The notes beneath the pieces were generated by a model, which searched no databases, was not told the DNA's origin, and was given only the letters and a program-made list of their open reading frames with translations. A stretch of DNA of 64,000 nt from Antitrichia curtipendula (Eukaryota > Streptophyta > Bryopsida > Hypnales > Leucodontaceae), in assembly GCA_951230915.1 (NCBI GenBank), contig OX579635.1:26598001-26662000 (forward strand), written 5' to 3'. The translations under genes and the position numbers were made by a program. This document shows, piece after piece, positions 35,111-48,135 of this stretch (positions within the stretch are counted from its first letter, which is position 1; each line of letters opens with the position of its first letter).

Positions 35111-36070
35111 GTTCCACCTTAGGGTAGAAAAATATATTGCATTTCAAAAAAATTATGAATTAAAAAGAATTAGAAAATTACTTTTATTTTTAATTTATTA
35201 TATTATATTGTGGCAATGGCATATAACATATTAGTAAAGTTGAAATCCTAAGCCTAATCTGAAAAACATTGAGTTTTTTTTTAAGATCCCATGCATTAAT
35301 TACAAGACTTAATGACAAGTTGAGTTTGAATGACACTTTTAACACCACACATAGTGACTTGAAACCATGAAATGAAATGGTGACTCAAGATCAATTATGG
35401 CTCAATCAATTTCTTAATACCCAATTTGAGTTTCTCTTTCTTTTTTCACCATCCAATTGAGTTTTCAAACTCAACCGCTTCTTCTAAAAAAACTCACCTC
35501 ACTCCTGCTGAAGCCAACCAAAATTTCCAACTCAACAGTCTGCCCGGGAAAGGAAGCCCAAAACAACGCTCCATACCTACCCTTACAGATATCATCCAAG
35601 AGAAGCCACCGCCCTGCAGTCATTCATCCACAGAACGATCAAGATATCATCCACTCATAACCCACCTTCGAGGTTTCATCCAAGCGAAGCGCAAGAAGTG
35701 AAGTTACAGAACCGAGGATGGTTGGGATTCCAGACTGGAACAGTCATACACACAACACCCCCACAGGACGGACCGACACGCACAGTTGAGAACTACGAAG
35801 AACGGACCCGCGTCTCTTCTGTGCAAACCTGGAACTCAGTTCTTGGCTGCAAACAGGGAGCCAGGGAGGCCAGTGCAATAGCCTGCAGGGCAAGAGAGAA
35901 ATCCGATCTCCCACAACATAAAAGTTGTTAGTAATATTCCTGCTCTAGCTGCAGCTTGCTTTTGATTTGCAGCAGCAATTGTTAGAAGAATCTCCTTGTG
36001 AAATCTGCCCGGATTACGCGCGGAGGTGAATCTCACCAACACCAAGCTCTAGCTCTTCCAGTCTGATGAT
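35111..36070. other. Spacer upstream of the TATA-box promoter
   Basis: The first ~300 bases are AT-rich. GC content rises from about 35.5 kb. The open stretches do not look like real proteins and lack good splice boundaries, so they are read as promoter-proximal non-coding DNA. Confidence 0.4.
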
Positions 36071-36078
36071 TATATAAG
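36071..36078 (+). promoter_or_regulatory. TATA box, probable promoter of the KH-RING gene
   Basis: TATATAAG lies about 30 bases before a pyrimidine-rich stretch (36100-36165), a typical plant start-site context. An exon-like leader then runs to ATGGC|GTGAGT at 36205/36206. This fits transcription starting near 36100 with a long first intron (36206-38340). Confidence 0.5.
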
Positions 36079-36099
36079 CCCCTGGCCCATGCCCAGATC

Positions 36100-36205
36100 T
36101 CAACTGCATCCCCAACTGCTTAGAGTCGTTAGAAAAGTTCTCACTGTCTCTCCCTCTCACACTCTACGATTTCATTGCACGTTTTAAAGTTTGCTCAATC
36201 ATGGC
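36100..36205 (+). other. Probable 5' leader exon of the KH-RING gene
   Basis: The leader ends with ATGGC directly before a strong donor, GTGAGT. Joined to the acceptor at 38340/38341, this ATG opens a 27-residue frame that stops at 38414-38416, beyond and overlapping the proposed main start at 38376. It would therefore act as an upstream ORF. The transcription start and the join are inferred. Confidence 0.4.
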
Positions 36206-38375
36206 GTGAGTGATGATCCCTTGTTTTGGTAGTTGTTGAACTTCTGAATTAATTTCTGGGATAATATGTGCTGGAGCGGTCAGAGATCACCTCTAATCTT
36301 GGGAGACGTTGGAGGAGGAGAAGCTCAAGCACGTAGATTGGCAAGTCAGTTGATGAGCATTGCTTCGTTTATCTGAGAATAGTAAGGAACTTGTTGTGAT
36401 GCGCGCCTGGAATATATAATTCTGACTGTGGTTCGTGTCGTGTCGTGTCGTTCTCTCTTCGTGTGGGTTGTCAGTAGTTCGAGTAAGAATAAATAGTTAT
36501 ATCAGAGCTGGTAGTAGTTTGCAATGGTGTGTGCATGTATGATCGGCTACGGAGATAGGGAAGTTCGACTGACGCAATTTGAGGATGATGGATGTGATGT
36601 TTTCGCAGCGTAACTGTCAGCCAATTGAATTTATTTACGCTGATGTTTCGTAGTTTCCGTTGGGGTTTGTCAATGTAGTTCATGCGAACGCGTAGTATCT
36701 TAAACCCATGATGTCACACGTCCATGAGGTTTTGTGTATGGTTCACTGGTGATATGGATTTATTTATTTATTTATTTTTCTTTGTAAGATTAGTTCAACA
36801 TGATGTCGATGTTTTCAGAACATCGGAGGGAATTCAGAGCTTGACGACGACTCACTTCGTTTCTTTGCGATTGAATCTTATCTTCGATCGCGTTAAACTG
36901 AACAATTTCAAATCGTATATAATAACAGCATGATTCCACTGGATCTCCTCGGACTGGGAGGTACAAGCGTACAAACCGACCGCTTTGAAAGTCTTCGGTG
37001 GTAGGAAAATTAGACAATAGTCCAAGTCAATGCTCAAGGCTGCTTACATTGGGTTGACTTGGTGAGATAGCTTAAACCCCATTGATTTGCATTTCGTTAC
37101 TATTGTCTCATACCGAAATTCAATTATTTAATTAGTGTTCAGTCGAATTATTCAAGAAGACGAGTCATGGAAAGATAGGCATCCTCAGGTCTTGCCAAGA
37201 ACTGGCCCATTGGGGTTTATTGCTATCTGCTGAGAATGACTTAAGCTCGTGAATGTATAAAATGGTAGACGCAGAAATTTGGAATGCAGAAAGCTCACAA
37301 TATTAGTCTTGGATCAGCTGCGGTTACTATAATTGTAAATAGGTTGATGCAGCTATGGCAGTAATAGCTTGAAGCAGTTAAGGAGGAATTAGGTTGTGTT
37401 TCATAGACAGGGCATGCGTAACTGCCGCAATTCCGTTTGAACCAGGTTACCTGCATGCACGCTGCGGCGGTTACCAATGCAAGGCTTGGGTTCCCTCCAC
37501 AATTCTGCCTACTGTTAGTACCGTCAGTGCAGCTTAGTCACTCCAGAGTCCAGAGTCGACAAATTCGCCAGTTTATAGCCAGCTATGTTGGCAATTGAAC
37601 TCGCGCCATGAACCATGTGTGTCCTAGTCATATATTCTTCAGGAGCTTGAAACATCCTGAGTGAGTGCAGTCGAGGTTAGAACACTTTAGTTAGGGTAAT
37701 TTCGGAATTAAAAGGTCTGGCATTTGTTATTAGTTAAAGAAGTAACCCGTAAATGTTGTAGCTCAGGGTGGGTACTTAGTCTTGAAAGTAACGTATCGTC
37801 TCTGGGTGGTTCTTGTGACACCCTACTTGAGATTTCAATGTCATTGTGAGTGTACAAAGTAGACGAGAGGAGGGAAGATTGAAATCTTTCACTTCAGCTG
37901 GGATGTCGATGTGCTGGGAGAATTTTTTTAGCATAATTGGGGCTAGAAAGACTGGAGTGGTTGAGAACAATTGGGGCTCTGACAGTTTCCTCTTGCTCTT
38001 AAGCACGTAGCTTGAAAGGGAAGCAACGGTGGAGATGTTGATAGGTAACGTACATTTTCCACATTGATGCTGGCTGCAGCTATAGTGCAATGTGCACTTT
38101 TTCAGCCTGCCCTAACGTGCAACAGGCATTAACTGCCTGAAACACGGAGCTCACGAACAATGTGTGCCATGAGCACGACTGGAGTGACAAGGAAGAAAGT
38201 AGTCTCCCTGTTGCAATATGTCGAATTGAAAGGGTATTAAGGGGATGGTACCGGTGAACCGTTTGTCTGTATTTACGGGACATGAAGAAATTTTGCAATA
38301 TTTTATGGTGAAGCATTTCCAGCTTGTGATCTGTTGTCAGGGAACAAGTACATGAGCTCTACAGGATGATGATCC

Positions 38376-41300
38376 ATGGAGTCTGGCTCGACTGCATGTA
38401 CTACTCCCAGCACCCATGATAGTGCATCCGGCTGTGGCTGGTCTCTCAAGAAGAGCAAACGTGACGCAGCTCAGCAGCGTAGAGCGCAAGCTGGACGATC
38501 CCTCAAGCTGCGTGTCCGCTTGCAGGCTCAAAACCAACAGCAGCATCGGCGTCAGGTGTCCCCCCCAGCTCCTTCATGTTTTTTTGCAAGTTTTCAAGAG
38601 AATCTCTTCTTTCATAAACTCTAAGCTCAAGCTGTGAGTTCATGCATTGAGTAACTGTCATGTAATTATTACAAAAGAAGTCCCTGATTCTATAGGTTTC
38701 TTGGTAAACAAGCGTCCATAATTGCTTCTTTTCCACAGAGCTCGTTGTTTCATTGTGTCGTACATAAAACTGTAAGTTCAAGCTATGAATTCACGCCTTG
38801 AGTAACTGTCATGTGATTATTACAAAAGAAGTCCATAATTCTATGGGTCTCTTGATAAACAAGCGATCACAATTACTTCATTCCCACAGACCTTGTTGTT
38901 TCATTGTTTCATACATCTGTGAGGTCAAGAAACTATAATTTCATTAGAGATGCAAAGGTATATCCTGCTGTCACATTGATTGGTTTAGCGATTCTTGATC
39001 CCTTCTTAAGGCGTAACCGTACGTTATGCGTGTAGTTAATTTGCTGCCTAACTAGTTCTGATTTGATCCGCCGTTGGACAAAATCGGATAGTGGGGGTCC
39101 AAAGGTGGAGAAAGTTGTAGGTGTACAATATTGCTGGTGATATTTCTGCCTCACAAATGACCATTTTGCTCCACCTCTTCCCTGCAGGAGACGGTTGCAC
39201 GAGTAGATCACCAACAACATCATCTGCGGAGGCTCAAATTACAAAGATCTGACGAAGCCGACTCGCTCCCTTCTCCACAGCAGCAGCTTCCAGCAAGCAT
39301 TGATAATGGTCTCCCTGATTCATTGTGGGGTTTTTCTAAGCCTCTGAATTGCAAGGAAGAGAAGGATCACAGCAGTCAACAAGCGTGCGATGGCGTAATC
39401 TGGTCTTGGGTAAGAGCAGACATTACGTAAATTGTTTCAAGCCAATGTGATCTTTTGTTAGGATCGAACTGCATTGATCTTGATGCACAAATTTCATCGT
39501 TAGGCCGGGAGAAAGAGTATTTCAACCCCATTTTCATATCTGGGTAGATCAAATTGCTAGATCAATTTCACTGCACCGCAGTCTTTCCTAGCAAATTTCT
39601 CGCAAGCAGCATAAGTTGATTCTGTTTCAATGATCTTCGGGGATCCAGGGGAGTAAAGGCGCTACAATTGCAAGGGAGCCTCATCAGAAGCGGAGTATGC
39701 GAGCAGCTGTTGAGAGTCGGCGTCGCCTTGCACGTGGACCTCGAAGTGGCAGCACATCAGCGGATGCCCAATCTGGAACTGGTGGACAACCCATGTTGCC
39801 TTCCGAGGACCACCGAGTGGTGAGCACTGTCTTCCAGGCCGCCGATACACAAGCATTAATGCGAGTGACCCTCTTGGCCGCTGGGTTTGTGATTGGAGCA
39901 AGAGGGATCAGTGCCAGATTGATTGGACAAGTGACCGGCGCCATCGTGCAATCTTGGACTGAAGCTTGCCGGTACTCACGTAATTACTCCCTTTCTTGAT
40001 GTGTGTAGACTAGGGACAAACATAAACCATCATTCTGGAAAGAAAAAACTTGAACTTATTGCCCCAAGTGTAGGATTTAAGTTCTTGTAGAAAAATTTAA
40101 GAAGAGATAATATCCATGGATGTTACATTTCATAATGTTTGTGATGTTGCAATCAGGCCGGATTCAGTGCCGATTCGGCTGTTTCGCATCCAAGGCAAGA
40201 AGGCCGTAGTCCAGTCAGCAGTCACATTGATCGAACAAGCTGTGGCCAAGTACAAGGATCTGTGCGAGTGCAAGCGCCGAGGAGAGTTTGTGCAACGAGA
40301 ACATGTCATCAAGGGCGTGGAGTTTTACTACCAGCCCCCGCCTCGCAAAGCTTTTGCAAATAGCGGCAATGAGCCATCTCGCCAAGCAGAGGACGGGGCT
40401 CCAGGGGCACAGATGAAGAGTCCTGTTGCGACCTCAGTCCCGATTGCTCCACATCAAGTCTGGTTTCAACACCTTCAGCAGCAGCAACAGCAGCAGGTGC
40501 AGTCAGTTACTGCGCAACAGCAGAAGCAGCAAGCTCATTTGTCTCTCCTTGAAGCATCTCAAGTAAGTATTTCGTTTCCTCAATAAACTCACATATTGTG
40601 AGGAGATTACTAAGGTGCATTTATATATTAAAAATTCGAAAACAGATTCTAGGATATGATACCCGCATTCGTGATCCTTTTTTCAAAAAATATTGAGCAC
40701 TCGCAAAGCTCGGTGAAATTGGGTTCGGAGTCGCAACAACCAGTGCCTTATCAAGCTGGGCCGAGGAATTTGGTTCCGCACATTGACCATTGCTGAGAGT
40801 TCTTTGCATGTATTTCAATTTTCGTTTCCCTTTGTTCGATCCAATCTAATGAGATATCTCTTCTCTAATTGCCTGCCTGTCATAAATCAATCTAATCGGG
40901 TTCTGTTTGGTACACGCAGGGGCAGGTTGTGAAGGGAGAGAGCACAGTGGAGTGCCACAATCAGGACCACAGCGACCTTGTGCATCAATCTCATGGCTTC
41001 TTTGACTGGCAACCCCAGGTGATGTGTCTCAGCATTCATTCTCCAGTGACTTAAATGACCAGAAATACCAATGCGTGGCCATGAATATACGAATCTGACA
41101 TTGAATGGAATCCTACACATGTTTAGGAAAATTATATATCAGAACAGATATAGTAAAAGAAGACAAGCACTCACTTCCTTTGGTCTTATGTCTGCAGGTC
41201 GAGAGACAGCTAATAGGGCTACAAAGTTCCGATTTAGAGCCTCCTCAAGAGAATGCGTCGGAATTTGAGCTTGGGCTGCAACAATCCGTTGCGTCTTTAG

Positions 41301-42296
41301 AGCAAGCACTGCAGCAAGTACGCCTTGAGCAGCACCTCCTGCACCGCAACCGGTCAATGAGCAGCAACAACTCCAATACTGACCATGGCAGCTTCCAGCT
41401 TCACCACCATGGCCAGACTCCATCGGGAATTTCCAGGCACAATCAGGAGTCCATCAATAATCTTTGGCAAGATACGAGTAGCCCCGGGAGCAGAGCGAGT
41501 CGGCACGCAGTTGCAACTTCGGACCCCTTTCAGTTGGGTTCCAGCTTGTTCTTTTTTGGAGATGGTGGGTTGCCACTCTCAAGTTCACTGCCGGATGCAG
41601 AAAGATCCGAGACTGACAGTAACTGTATATTCTTGGACGCTGCACCTTGCTCGCCATTTGACTTTCCTCACTGCGATTTTCTGCGAGAAAGTTTGCCCAC
41701 TTTTGCTTGGGCTGCAGCATCACGAGAGATGCCAGAGTACAGCTTGTATGAAACTTCACCCTTGCAAGAAGACGTGGGCGAAAGCTTCTGTATTGTTTGC
41801 CTTGAGCAACCGTCCTGCGTTCACCTTGTGGTATGTGCTTCCTTTCCTCTAGTATCACTTCCAGCAACCATCTGAATATTTTGTATGTTAATGCTTGAGA
41901 ACTTTAGTATGAATCTTGTTGTCATATTCGTTATTGTGGTAAAAAATCAAGAAATTGGCACTCAAACCTCAGATCTACACCAAGTTTTCAGAGCTCTGTG
42001 CACTTGAAATGTCACAGTTTTGATGCTTTGAAACATGTCATGTTGGCAATATGATCATTCATTGATTGTGCTCATGCAAACCTGGTGGGCTTGCTTGGTT
42101 GCAGCCATGTGGGCACAACTTGTTTTGCTTCTCTTGTGTGGGAGGTCTGCTGACCTGCCCTCTCTGCCGTCAGCCCATCGTGGCCCTCCACCCACGAGGC
42201 AAAAATCCTGTCACACCAGAAGCCGTTGATCTACCCAGCAACCTAAACGCCTCCAGCTATAACATGTGGAACTGGATTCCAGGGGCATCAGTCTGA
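38376..42296 (+). CDS. KH-domain and RING-finger protein, MEX-3-like
   Basis: Predicted RNA-binding ubiquitin ligase. Exons are 38376-38555, 39188-39409, 39649-39971, 40157-40562, 40920-41018, 41198-41830 and 42105-42296, all GT-AG and in frame, giving 684 residues. A single KH domain covers about 206-275 with GxxG loop G217-A-R-G220 in FVIGARGISARLIGQVTGA. The middle is Gln-rich (QQQQQQQ near 350) with a short helix-like segment (about 435-455). A C-terminal C3HC4 RING uses Cys608, 611, 623, His625, Cys629, 632, 639 and 642; its LVPCGHNLFC phrase and 11-residue spacing match animal MEX-3 proteins as I remember them. Animal MEX-3 has two KH domains; only one is visible here. The first coding exon is the least certain: its ATG follows an in-frame stop, its donor (CAG|GTGTCC) is weak, and an upstream ORF may overlap it. 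Exons from 39188 onward are firm. Confidence 0.85.
38613..38912. repeat. Tandem duplication, ~150 bp x 2, in intron 1
   Basis: Units start at 38613 and 38763 and share GAGTAACTGTCATGT, ATTATTACAAAAGAAGTCC and CTCGTTGTTTCATTGT-type phrases. Similarity is roughly 80%. It lies in the first coding-region intron of the KH-RING gene. No splice-site pair flanks the units, so it is not an exon duplication. Confidence 0.7.
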
Positions 42297-43963
42297 GTGG
42301 TCTAGCCAGTCAGCATGACAAGCTGCTTGTTGCTCCATTGTGGCAGTTATGGAGGGTTTTGCAGGTCATGGGTACAGCACTCATGAGACTAGCATACTTG
42401 AGGTGACATATAGGCTTGAATCATTTTTTGTGTGGCTTGCATGAATTTTAAATTAGATCTTCCCCATACAGACTTTACCTACACCACAGGTGTTGAAAAA
42501 AACCGGGAACCAATTAGTCTGATACTGATTAGTTAAGATGATGAAGCAGCTCTCTCAACAAATCCAGGAGCAGAGGAGCTCTTGTTACACTGTCAAGCTC
42601 AAGGTGTTACGCTGAGAAGACACAGACCCTGCAGTGGTCTCCACATGCTGAACAAGAAGGCTTGGAAAGTTGGACTGAGCTGCCGTACAAACTGATATGA
42701 GGTATGGGAGGTACAGAGTCAACATGATCATGAGGGCAGCTTGGATGTGTTTGTTGCAATGCATCTGGAGATGTATGATAGCCAGTCTTGAAGGGCCAAG
42801 AATAATTGTAAGGTGGACAGCTGCATTGCCGGTTTGGGGCTACAAATCATCAGGGGACGTCGGTTGCCCTGAGTTGAAATTGTCAGTGTGCTTCTAAAGT
42901 CTTATTAGAATAAGTTTTAAGTTAAGTTAATCCTACTTTGGTAGGCTCAGTTCAGTTGCTTTGATTGTGATTGTCACAAAGGTGCAGGCTGCAGCCTTTT
43001 CATAAATAAGGACACCATTCAATAGTGAGGACTGCTCGGCAGCAAATTAAGGTAGGAAGCTGCTGGTGCAATTCGTCCTGTTTGACCTCTTAAAGAAGAA
43101 CAAAAAAATAAGGCTATTGAGGGCTGGTTAGTAATGTCTCTCAAAAGTTTATAGAAGTGATTTAAGTTCAGTTAGTGAGGTTTTTGCACACATGACATGT
43201 GAAACAGGAGTTTTAGACCCAAGTGCATGCAGCTTCTAAGTTCTTGAATGGATTGGAGAAGTGGACAGCACTTGAGGTTTGATTTAGCTACAATAGACTT
43301 ACAGTTTGAAATGAATGTGGGCTTTGGCAATGGTGGTCTTGAAAATAGATCATTTAAGCCTGTCATTGTGTTTTGGATATGGAAACATGAATTATATAGG
43401 AGCATTGAGAACACTTGTGCTGGTCAGATACCAAGTCTGCTAACTTATTGTTTTATGTGTACAAAATCATTTGAGCAAACAAACCATGGCTATAAAAGAA
43501 TATTGGCTGAAAAGAATATTTATTCTGTTTGTGCACCCCTCCCAATTGAATATTTGCTAAATTTGGGAACCGAGTTCTCACTTGTTGTCACATGCTGAGC
43601 TTGTGTGCCATTACGAGATCTACATGTGAAGATCTACTTGGTAACCCCTAAACGCCCAAACTGTGTTTGTTGGCAACATAGTGATTTTGGAAAGCTCAAT
43701 ACCAATGGAATTTTTGTTTATTTTTCTTTGAAATTTTCACACAACATGTGTGTGAGGAGTAGCTTTAAGGCCCAACAATTTTCATAACTTTTGACTACAT
43801 AGTTAAAAAGTTATTGTATGATATGTAGTTTTCATTGCTCGGCAGGCAGTCCCGGCAACTAAAAAAATTTCTTTAAAAATCACTTTTTTGTAAGAAATAA
43901 AAATTTGAAAATGATTTTTTAGATTTATATATATGTGGAAAGCTTTAAATCATTCCATTTTTA
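42297..43963. other. 3' region of the KH-RING gene, then repeats
   Basis: Up to about 43.6 kb the DNA has intermediate GC and no convincing coding frame, consistent with a long 3' untranslated region or spacer. A TTAA-family left end of the CGCCC sub-type (GTAACCCCTAAACGCCC) starts at 43641 and appears truncated by the next element. Confidence 0.4.
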
Positions 43964-45102
43964 TTAACCTCTAAACGTCTAGAGTCTTCTCCATAATTGT
44001 TGATTTAAAAAATCATCATAAAATACTATTTGGAAGAATATTTTGGAGTTCATATACAAATAAAAATTGTAGATTTTGAGTTTTAGCTTCCATCTGTATG
44101 GTTAGATTCACCAATGCTATTACTACTAATATTTTTTTTTAATTTTGAAAGAGAAATTTTAGAATTACTTTTGAATTTGATTACTAGCTAAACATTATAA
44201 TTTTTTGAGTAAAATTTGTTGGAATGCAATTGAAATGAGGTTCTTGTGACATAGTGATTTTTTGAAATTTTTGTGTTCTGAAAAATCTATGTCTTCATTT
44301 TCACAAATCCAATTTTGAACTTTAGTCAATGCAATTTTGGCTTGGTCAACCACTTGACATTCTTCCACATTTATGGTTCTAGAAAAATATGTACTCTTAT
44401 AACACCAAATCCAACCTTAGATAGGACAACAACTTATTAAAGTATCTCCATAAATTAGGATGACTTTCATCCAAGTAGAATGAGAAAGAACCAAGAGTTT
44501 TAATTTGTTCATTGTTCAAAAACTAGACATTGGAGCTTTTAGGATTAATGAGATGAAAGTTATGAGGAGTTTTAGTTTGCGGGTGGTTTGCAAATAGTTA
44601 TTGAATCTCTATTCTAAGATAAACTTTGAAATCCTTTATTTAATTCAATTTTTAATATTTAAAAAATAAATAAAAACATTAGGTGCATATTGTTTAATAC
44701 AACATTACAACCATTGGGATTGGCATTTGAACTTCTTTCTACTATCTATTTTTTTTTTGTATGAAATTATTCAAGCACGTAGCAAACTTGCCTTCTAGAA
44801 TGAAACCAAAGAAGCACCACCATTTTAGACATTTTTTCATACAAATGTGACCTTGTGAAGTGCAGCTACTCGGATTTTTGCAAGGCCTCCCAAAGGATTT
44901 TTGTCACTTCAAATGCTAATATCTTGCAATCTATATGGTGAAAAATTCTGAATTTTTTTTTCTATATCTTTTCAAACTAGCATACTACAAGCTCCTATGG
45001 TTACATTTACAAATATTGGTTTTTAAATTAGATACATATACTAAAAATGGCAATTTTGAAATATTTTTGGTGAAAACATAGTCCGAAACATTTAGGAGTT
45101 AA
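43964..45102. mobile_element. TTAA-bounded element, longest copy (1.1 kb)
   Basis: The left end TTAACCTCTAAACGTC and right end ACATTTAGGAGTTAA are imperfect inverted repeats. Length is 1139 bases. Its right ~550 bases match 30302-30960 in inverted orientation. No transposase frame was found, so even the longest copy here is non-autonomous or decayed. Confidence 0.5.
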
Positions 45103-47578
45103 ACCTTGCATAGTACTAGTTGTACATGCAATTATTGCTTCTTTTGAGGTGATAGTGATAGTGTAAAACTATATACAAGCCTAATAGTAGGGTAGTTAGG
45201 GAATAGTTTTTGTACACGTAGTATGTAGCCATTGAACAAAAATCATTTCCAATTTCCTACATTCAAACACCCAATCTCCGAATTTACTTCCTTTCTCTTC
45301 AGTTCCTTTCTTCTTGCAACAAACCCTAAATTACATTAAAATTTCAATTCCATAAAAAATACAACAATTTAATGAGAGACTGCTTCGCACACCCTACTAC
45401 AGTACTCGAATTAAAGCACAATAAACATGTAGACAACACTTCCATCTTCAAAGTGCAAGTTTTTTTTTTTAAATGCAAGTTATTGATCATACTTCTTTGT
45501 GTTTTCAAATGCAAGTGTTTTCTTTGACGTATATTTGTTTGTCAAGTATTAAATTTTGTCTATGGGGAATTTCTTAAAGAGTCTAGTTGAATTTTTGTTC
45601 TAAAATTGTAATGACTTTCAATCATGCACCCAAGCAGGCATTCCACTTATTAAGAATTATGCACAACAAAAAACAATGTTTGATGGAATTTGTGCCAATT
45701 TGGATATTTATGCTGTGATCTTGGAACTTTTGCATATAAAGCCCTCAGTCTGCACACGTTGTTGTCAATTTAACATTCATAGATAGGAAGATTAAATGAA
45801 ACAACTATACTATTAACTTTTCAATTGGTTGTCATTAATTAACTTATCTCCAAAAAATTCTTTCAAACATTGGTAGTGTAAGTGATAAGTTGATCTAATT
45901 ATACAAATCACAAAGTTTGAATAACCAAACAACAAGCATCATGTCAAGCTAATCGTTGAATGATGACTTTGCAACTATGTCAAGGTATCTTAACTGCAAT
46001 TTACCAAGTTTCAAGCTCTTTATGAAGAATATCAAAATCCGCACATTGTTGCACTTCTCCAACAACGTCCTATATTTTTCAAGTCAAATTGCACGACACC
46101 AAGGGTTATTGATTTCTTTTCAAATCACATGGTTGTTGAATTTTTAGAGAAGAGGCTATTGTTTTCTTATTGAATCGCACAATTGTTGATTTTTCAAATA
46201 GGTTTTCTTAGAGTGGAGCTACCTCTCTTCTTAGAAAATAATATGGTTTTCTTTCAAACAATACAATTTGAAAATTATACAAAAACTTAAAACGTAATTA
46301 AACATTTCTCATTCTGTCTATTCTTCAAATTATTCTCAAAATTATTGTAATATAATTGATAATTGATATAATTTTCTTCTTCCAATGTATTTTATAAAAC
46401 CGACATAATTCTTTTCCCTCCATAATTATATTGCAAAGCCAACACTTGGTAGAAAGTAAATTTTTTCAAGCAATAAAATTACCAAATTTTAATTATTCAA
46501 TTATGTCCAAGGTAATGGTAATTTGACTTGTAGGTCCTACTGATGAGAGTGTTTAGGGCATGCAAAATAAAGAGAATTGCTTACATTTGTTTCAAACATT
46601 TATATATTTATAAAAATTTATGAATATATATGTATAAATTAAAATTTTCACTTATAGACAATATTTGTTTGCATGAAATAAAAATATAAAATTGAATCTT
46701 ATGTATCATTTCAAATGTTCACTTGCATTTGAAAAAAATGTTTTAAATTTATAGCTATGGAACCTTTGCTTAGCGGATTAAGCAAACATAAGAAGATAAT
46801 AAATGTTCAACAATGATACTAAGCACATGTCACTTGTATAAAGCTTGAACTACTTATCCTCAAAAAGCAATAACCTGTAAAGTTTTATGTCTATATTTCA
46901 CAAAAAAGACTTAAAAAATTGCATTGGTAATTCTAGTGCAATAAGCCAAAAAAACTAGAACAACTTCTTTAGATTTCAACCATAGAATTTTGTTGTAGAA
47001 TAGTTTATGAATTTTTGGAAAGAATCAAAGAAATTGACCACCGTACTAGTAGGACAGTTTTGACAAAAAATAAGTCTAAAAATAAATTGTAAATCTTTTT
47101 TGAAATTTATTTAAAAATATGTATATATTCAAAAAGTAAAAATTTGAAAAATAATTCTATTTTTATGTGATCATGAAATTTGAGATTTGAATCTAAATGT
47201 GCAATCATGAAGATTATGTTAGTCATTATCTACCAAATTTCAATCATTATGGTGATCAAAGGGTTTAGCCAGGTGAACAGGATGTAACCTTATATCTATG
47301 TACAAAGTTAATTGAAAACTTCCACAAACATTGACTTGGCATTGCATGTAGTTCAAATAAGAAACACCATATCTTTGAATGTCCTTTTCTACAATGGAAT
47401 TATCTTTGAACACAAGACTCATGCATTAGCCATTTCAAAGTGCATTGATAATTTGTAATTCACAAAAAAAACTCTCCAAGTTAAACTCACAATCAATTGA
47501 TTTGAGCATACAAATAATATAGATACCTCACTATACCAAATCATAAAAAAATCCATTGATTGCAAAAATTGTCACAAC
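45103..47578. other. AT-rich desert, nothing recognised
   Basis: No coding frame above background, no paired splice sites and no clear inverted-repeat element were seen. Confidence 0.45.
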
Positions 47579-48135
47579 TTAACCCTCCAAGAGCATTTAA
47601 TGTCTAGTCTTGGTCAACTTCAATAGATTTCTACATCAAAATACACATTCAAAAATTTGATATTTTTTCACACATATAAATATATTTATAGAATTTAATC
47701 TCATTTTTTTTATAATTTAAAAAATTGAATTGATTTTTATAAGATATTTTAAAGAAATTTCTTTGAAAAAATTATAGCAATTACAAAAATGTTAAAAATA
47801 GTTTAAATATTTTTAAGAAAAATAGAAATGATAGTGTCAAACATCATGGTATAAATGGTGTAATTAGTGTACTCCTTGAGCTCACACCAAGAGAAAATTG
47901 ATATAAAATGTTCAAAAATGGCCATGTATTTTGAGCATTCAAGATGTTAACTTCAAAGTGTCAAAAAAGTTATAATTTTAATAATTTTGAAAAAAAAAAA
48001 GATGAGATAAAAAGTAGATTATTGGAGCTACATTTTTCAGTTAAGCTTAAAAATATTTAGAACCAAAACTATGTGAAAATTTAGATTTTGACTTTCAAAA
48101 TGCTCGTCAAGCTTGCAAGGTCCATTAAGGGTTAA
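47579..48135. repeat. Possible TTAA-bounded element, degenerate
   Basis: TTAACCCTCC at the left and TAAGGGTTAA at the right give an 8-bp inverted match with TTAA at both ends over 557 bases. The length fits the family, but the ends are weak. Confidence 0.35.

Noticed and set aside
41385..41867. ORFs overlapping the KH-RING exon 6 in other frames
   Set aside because: Shadows of the coding frame, which alone joins to the RING exon with correct phase.
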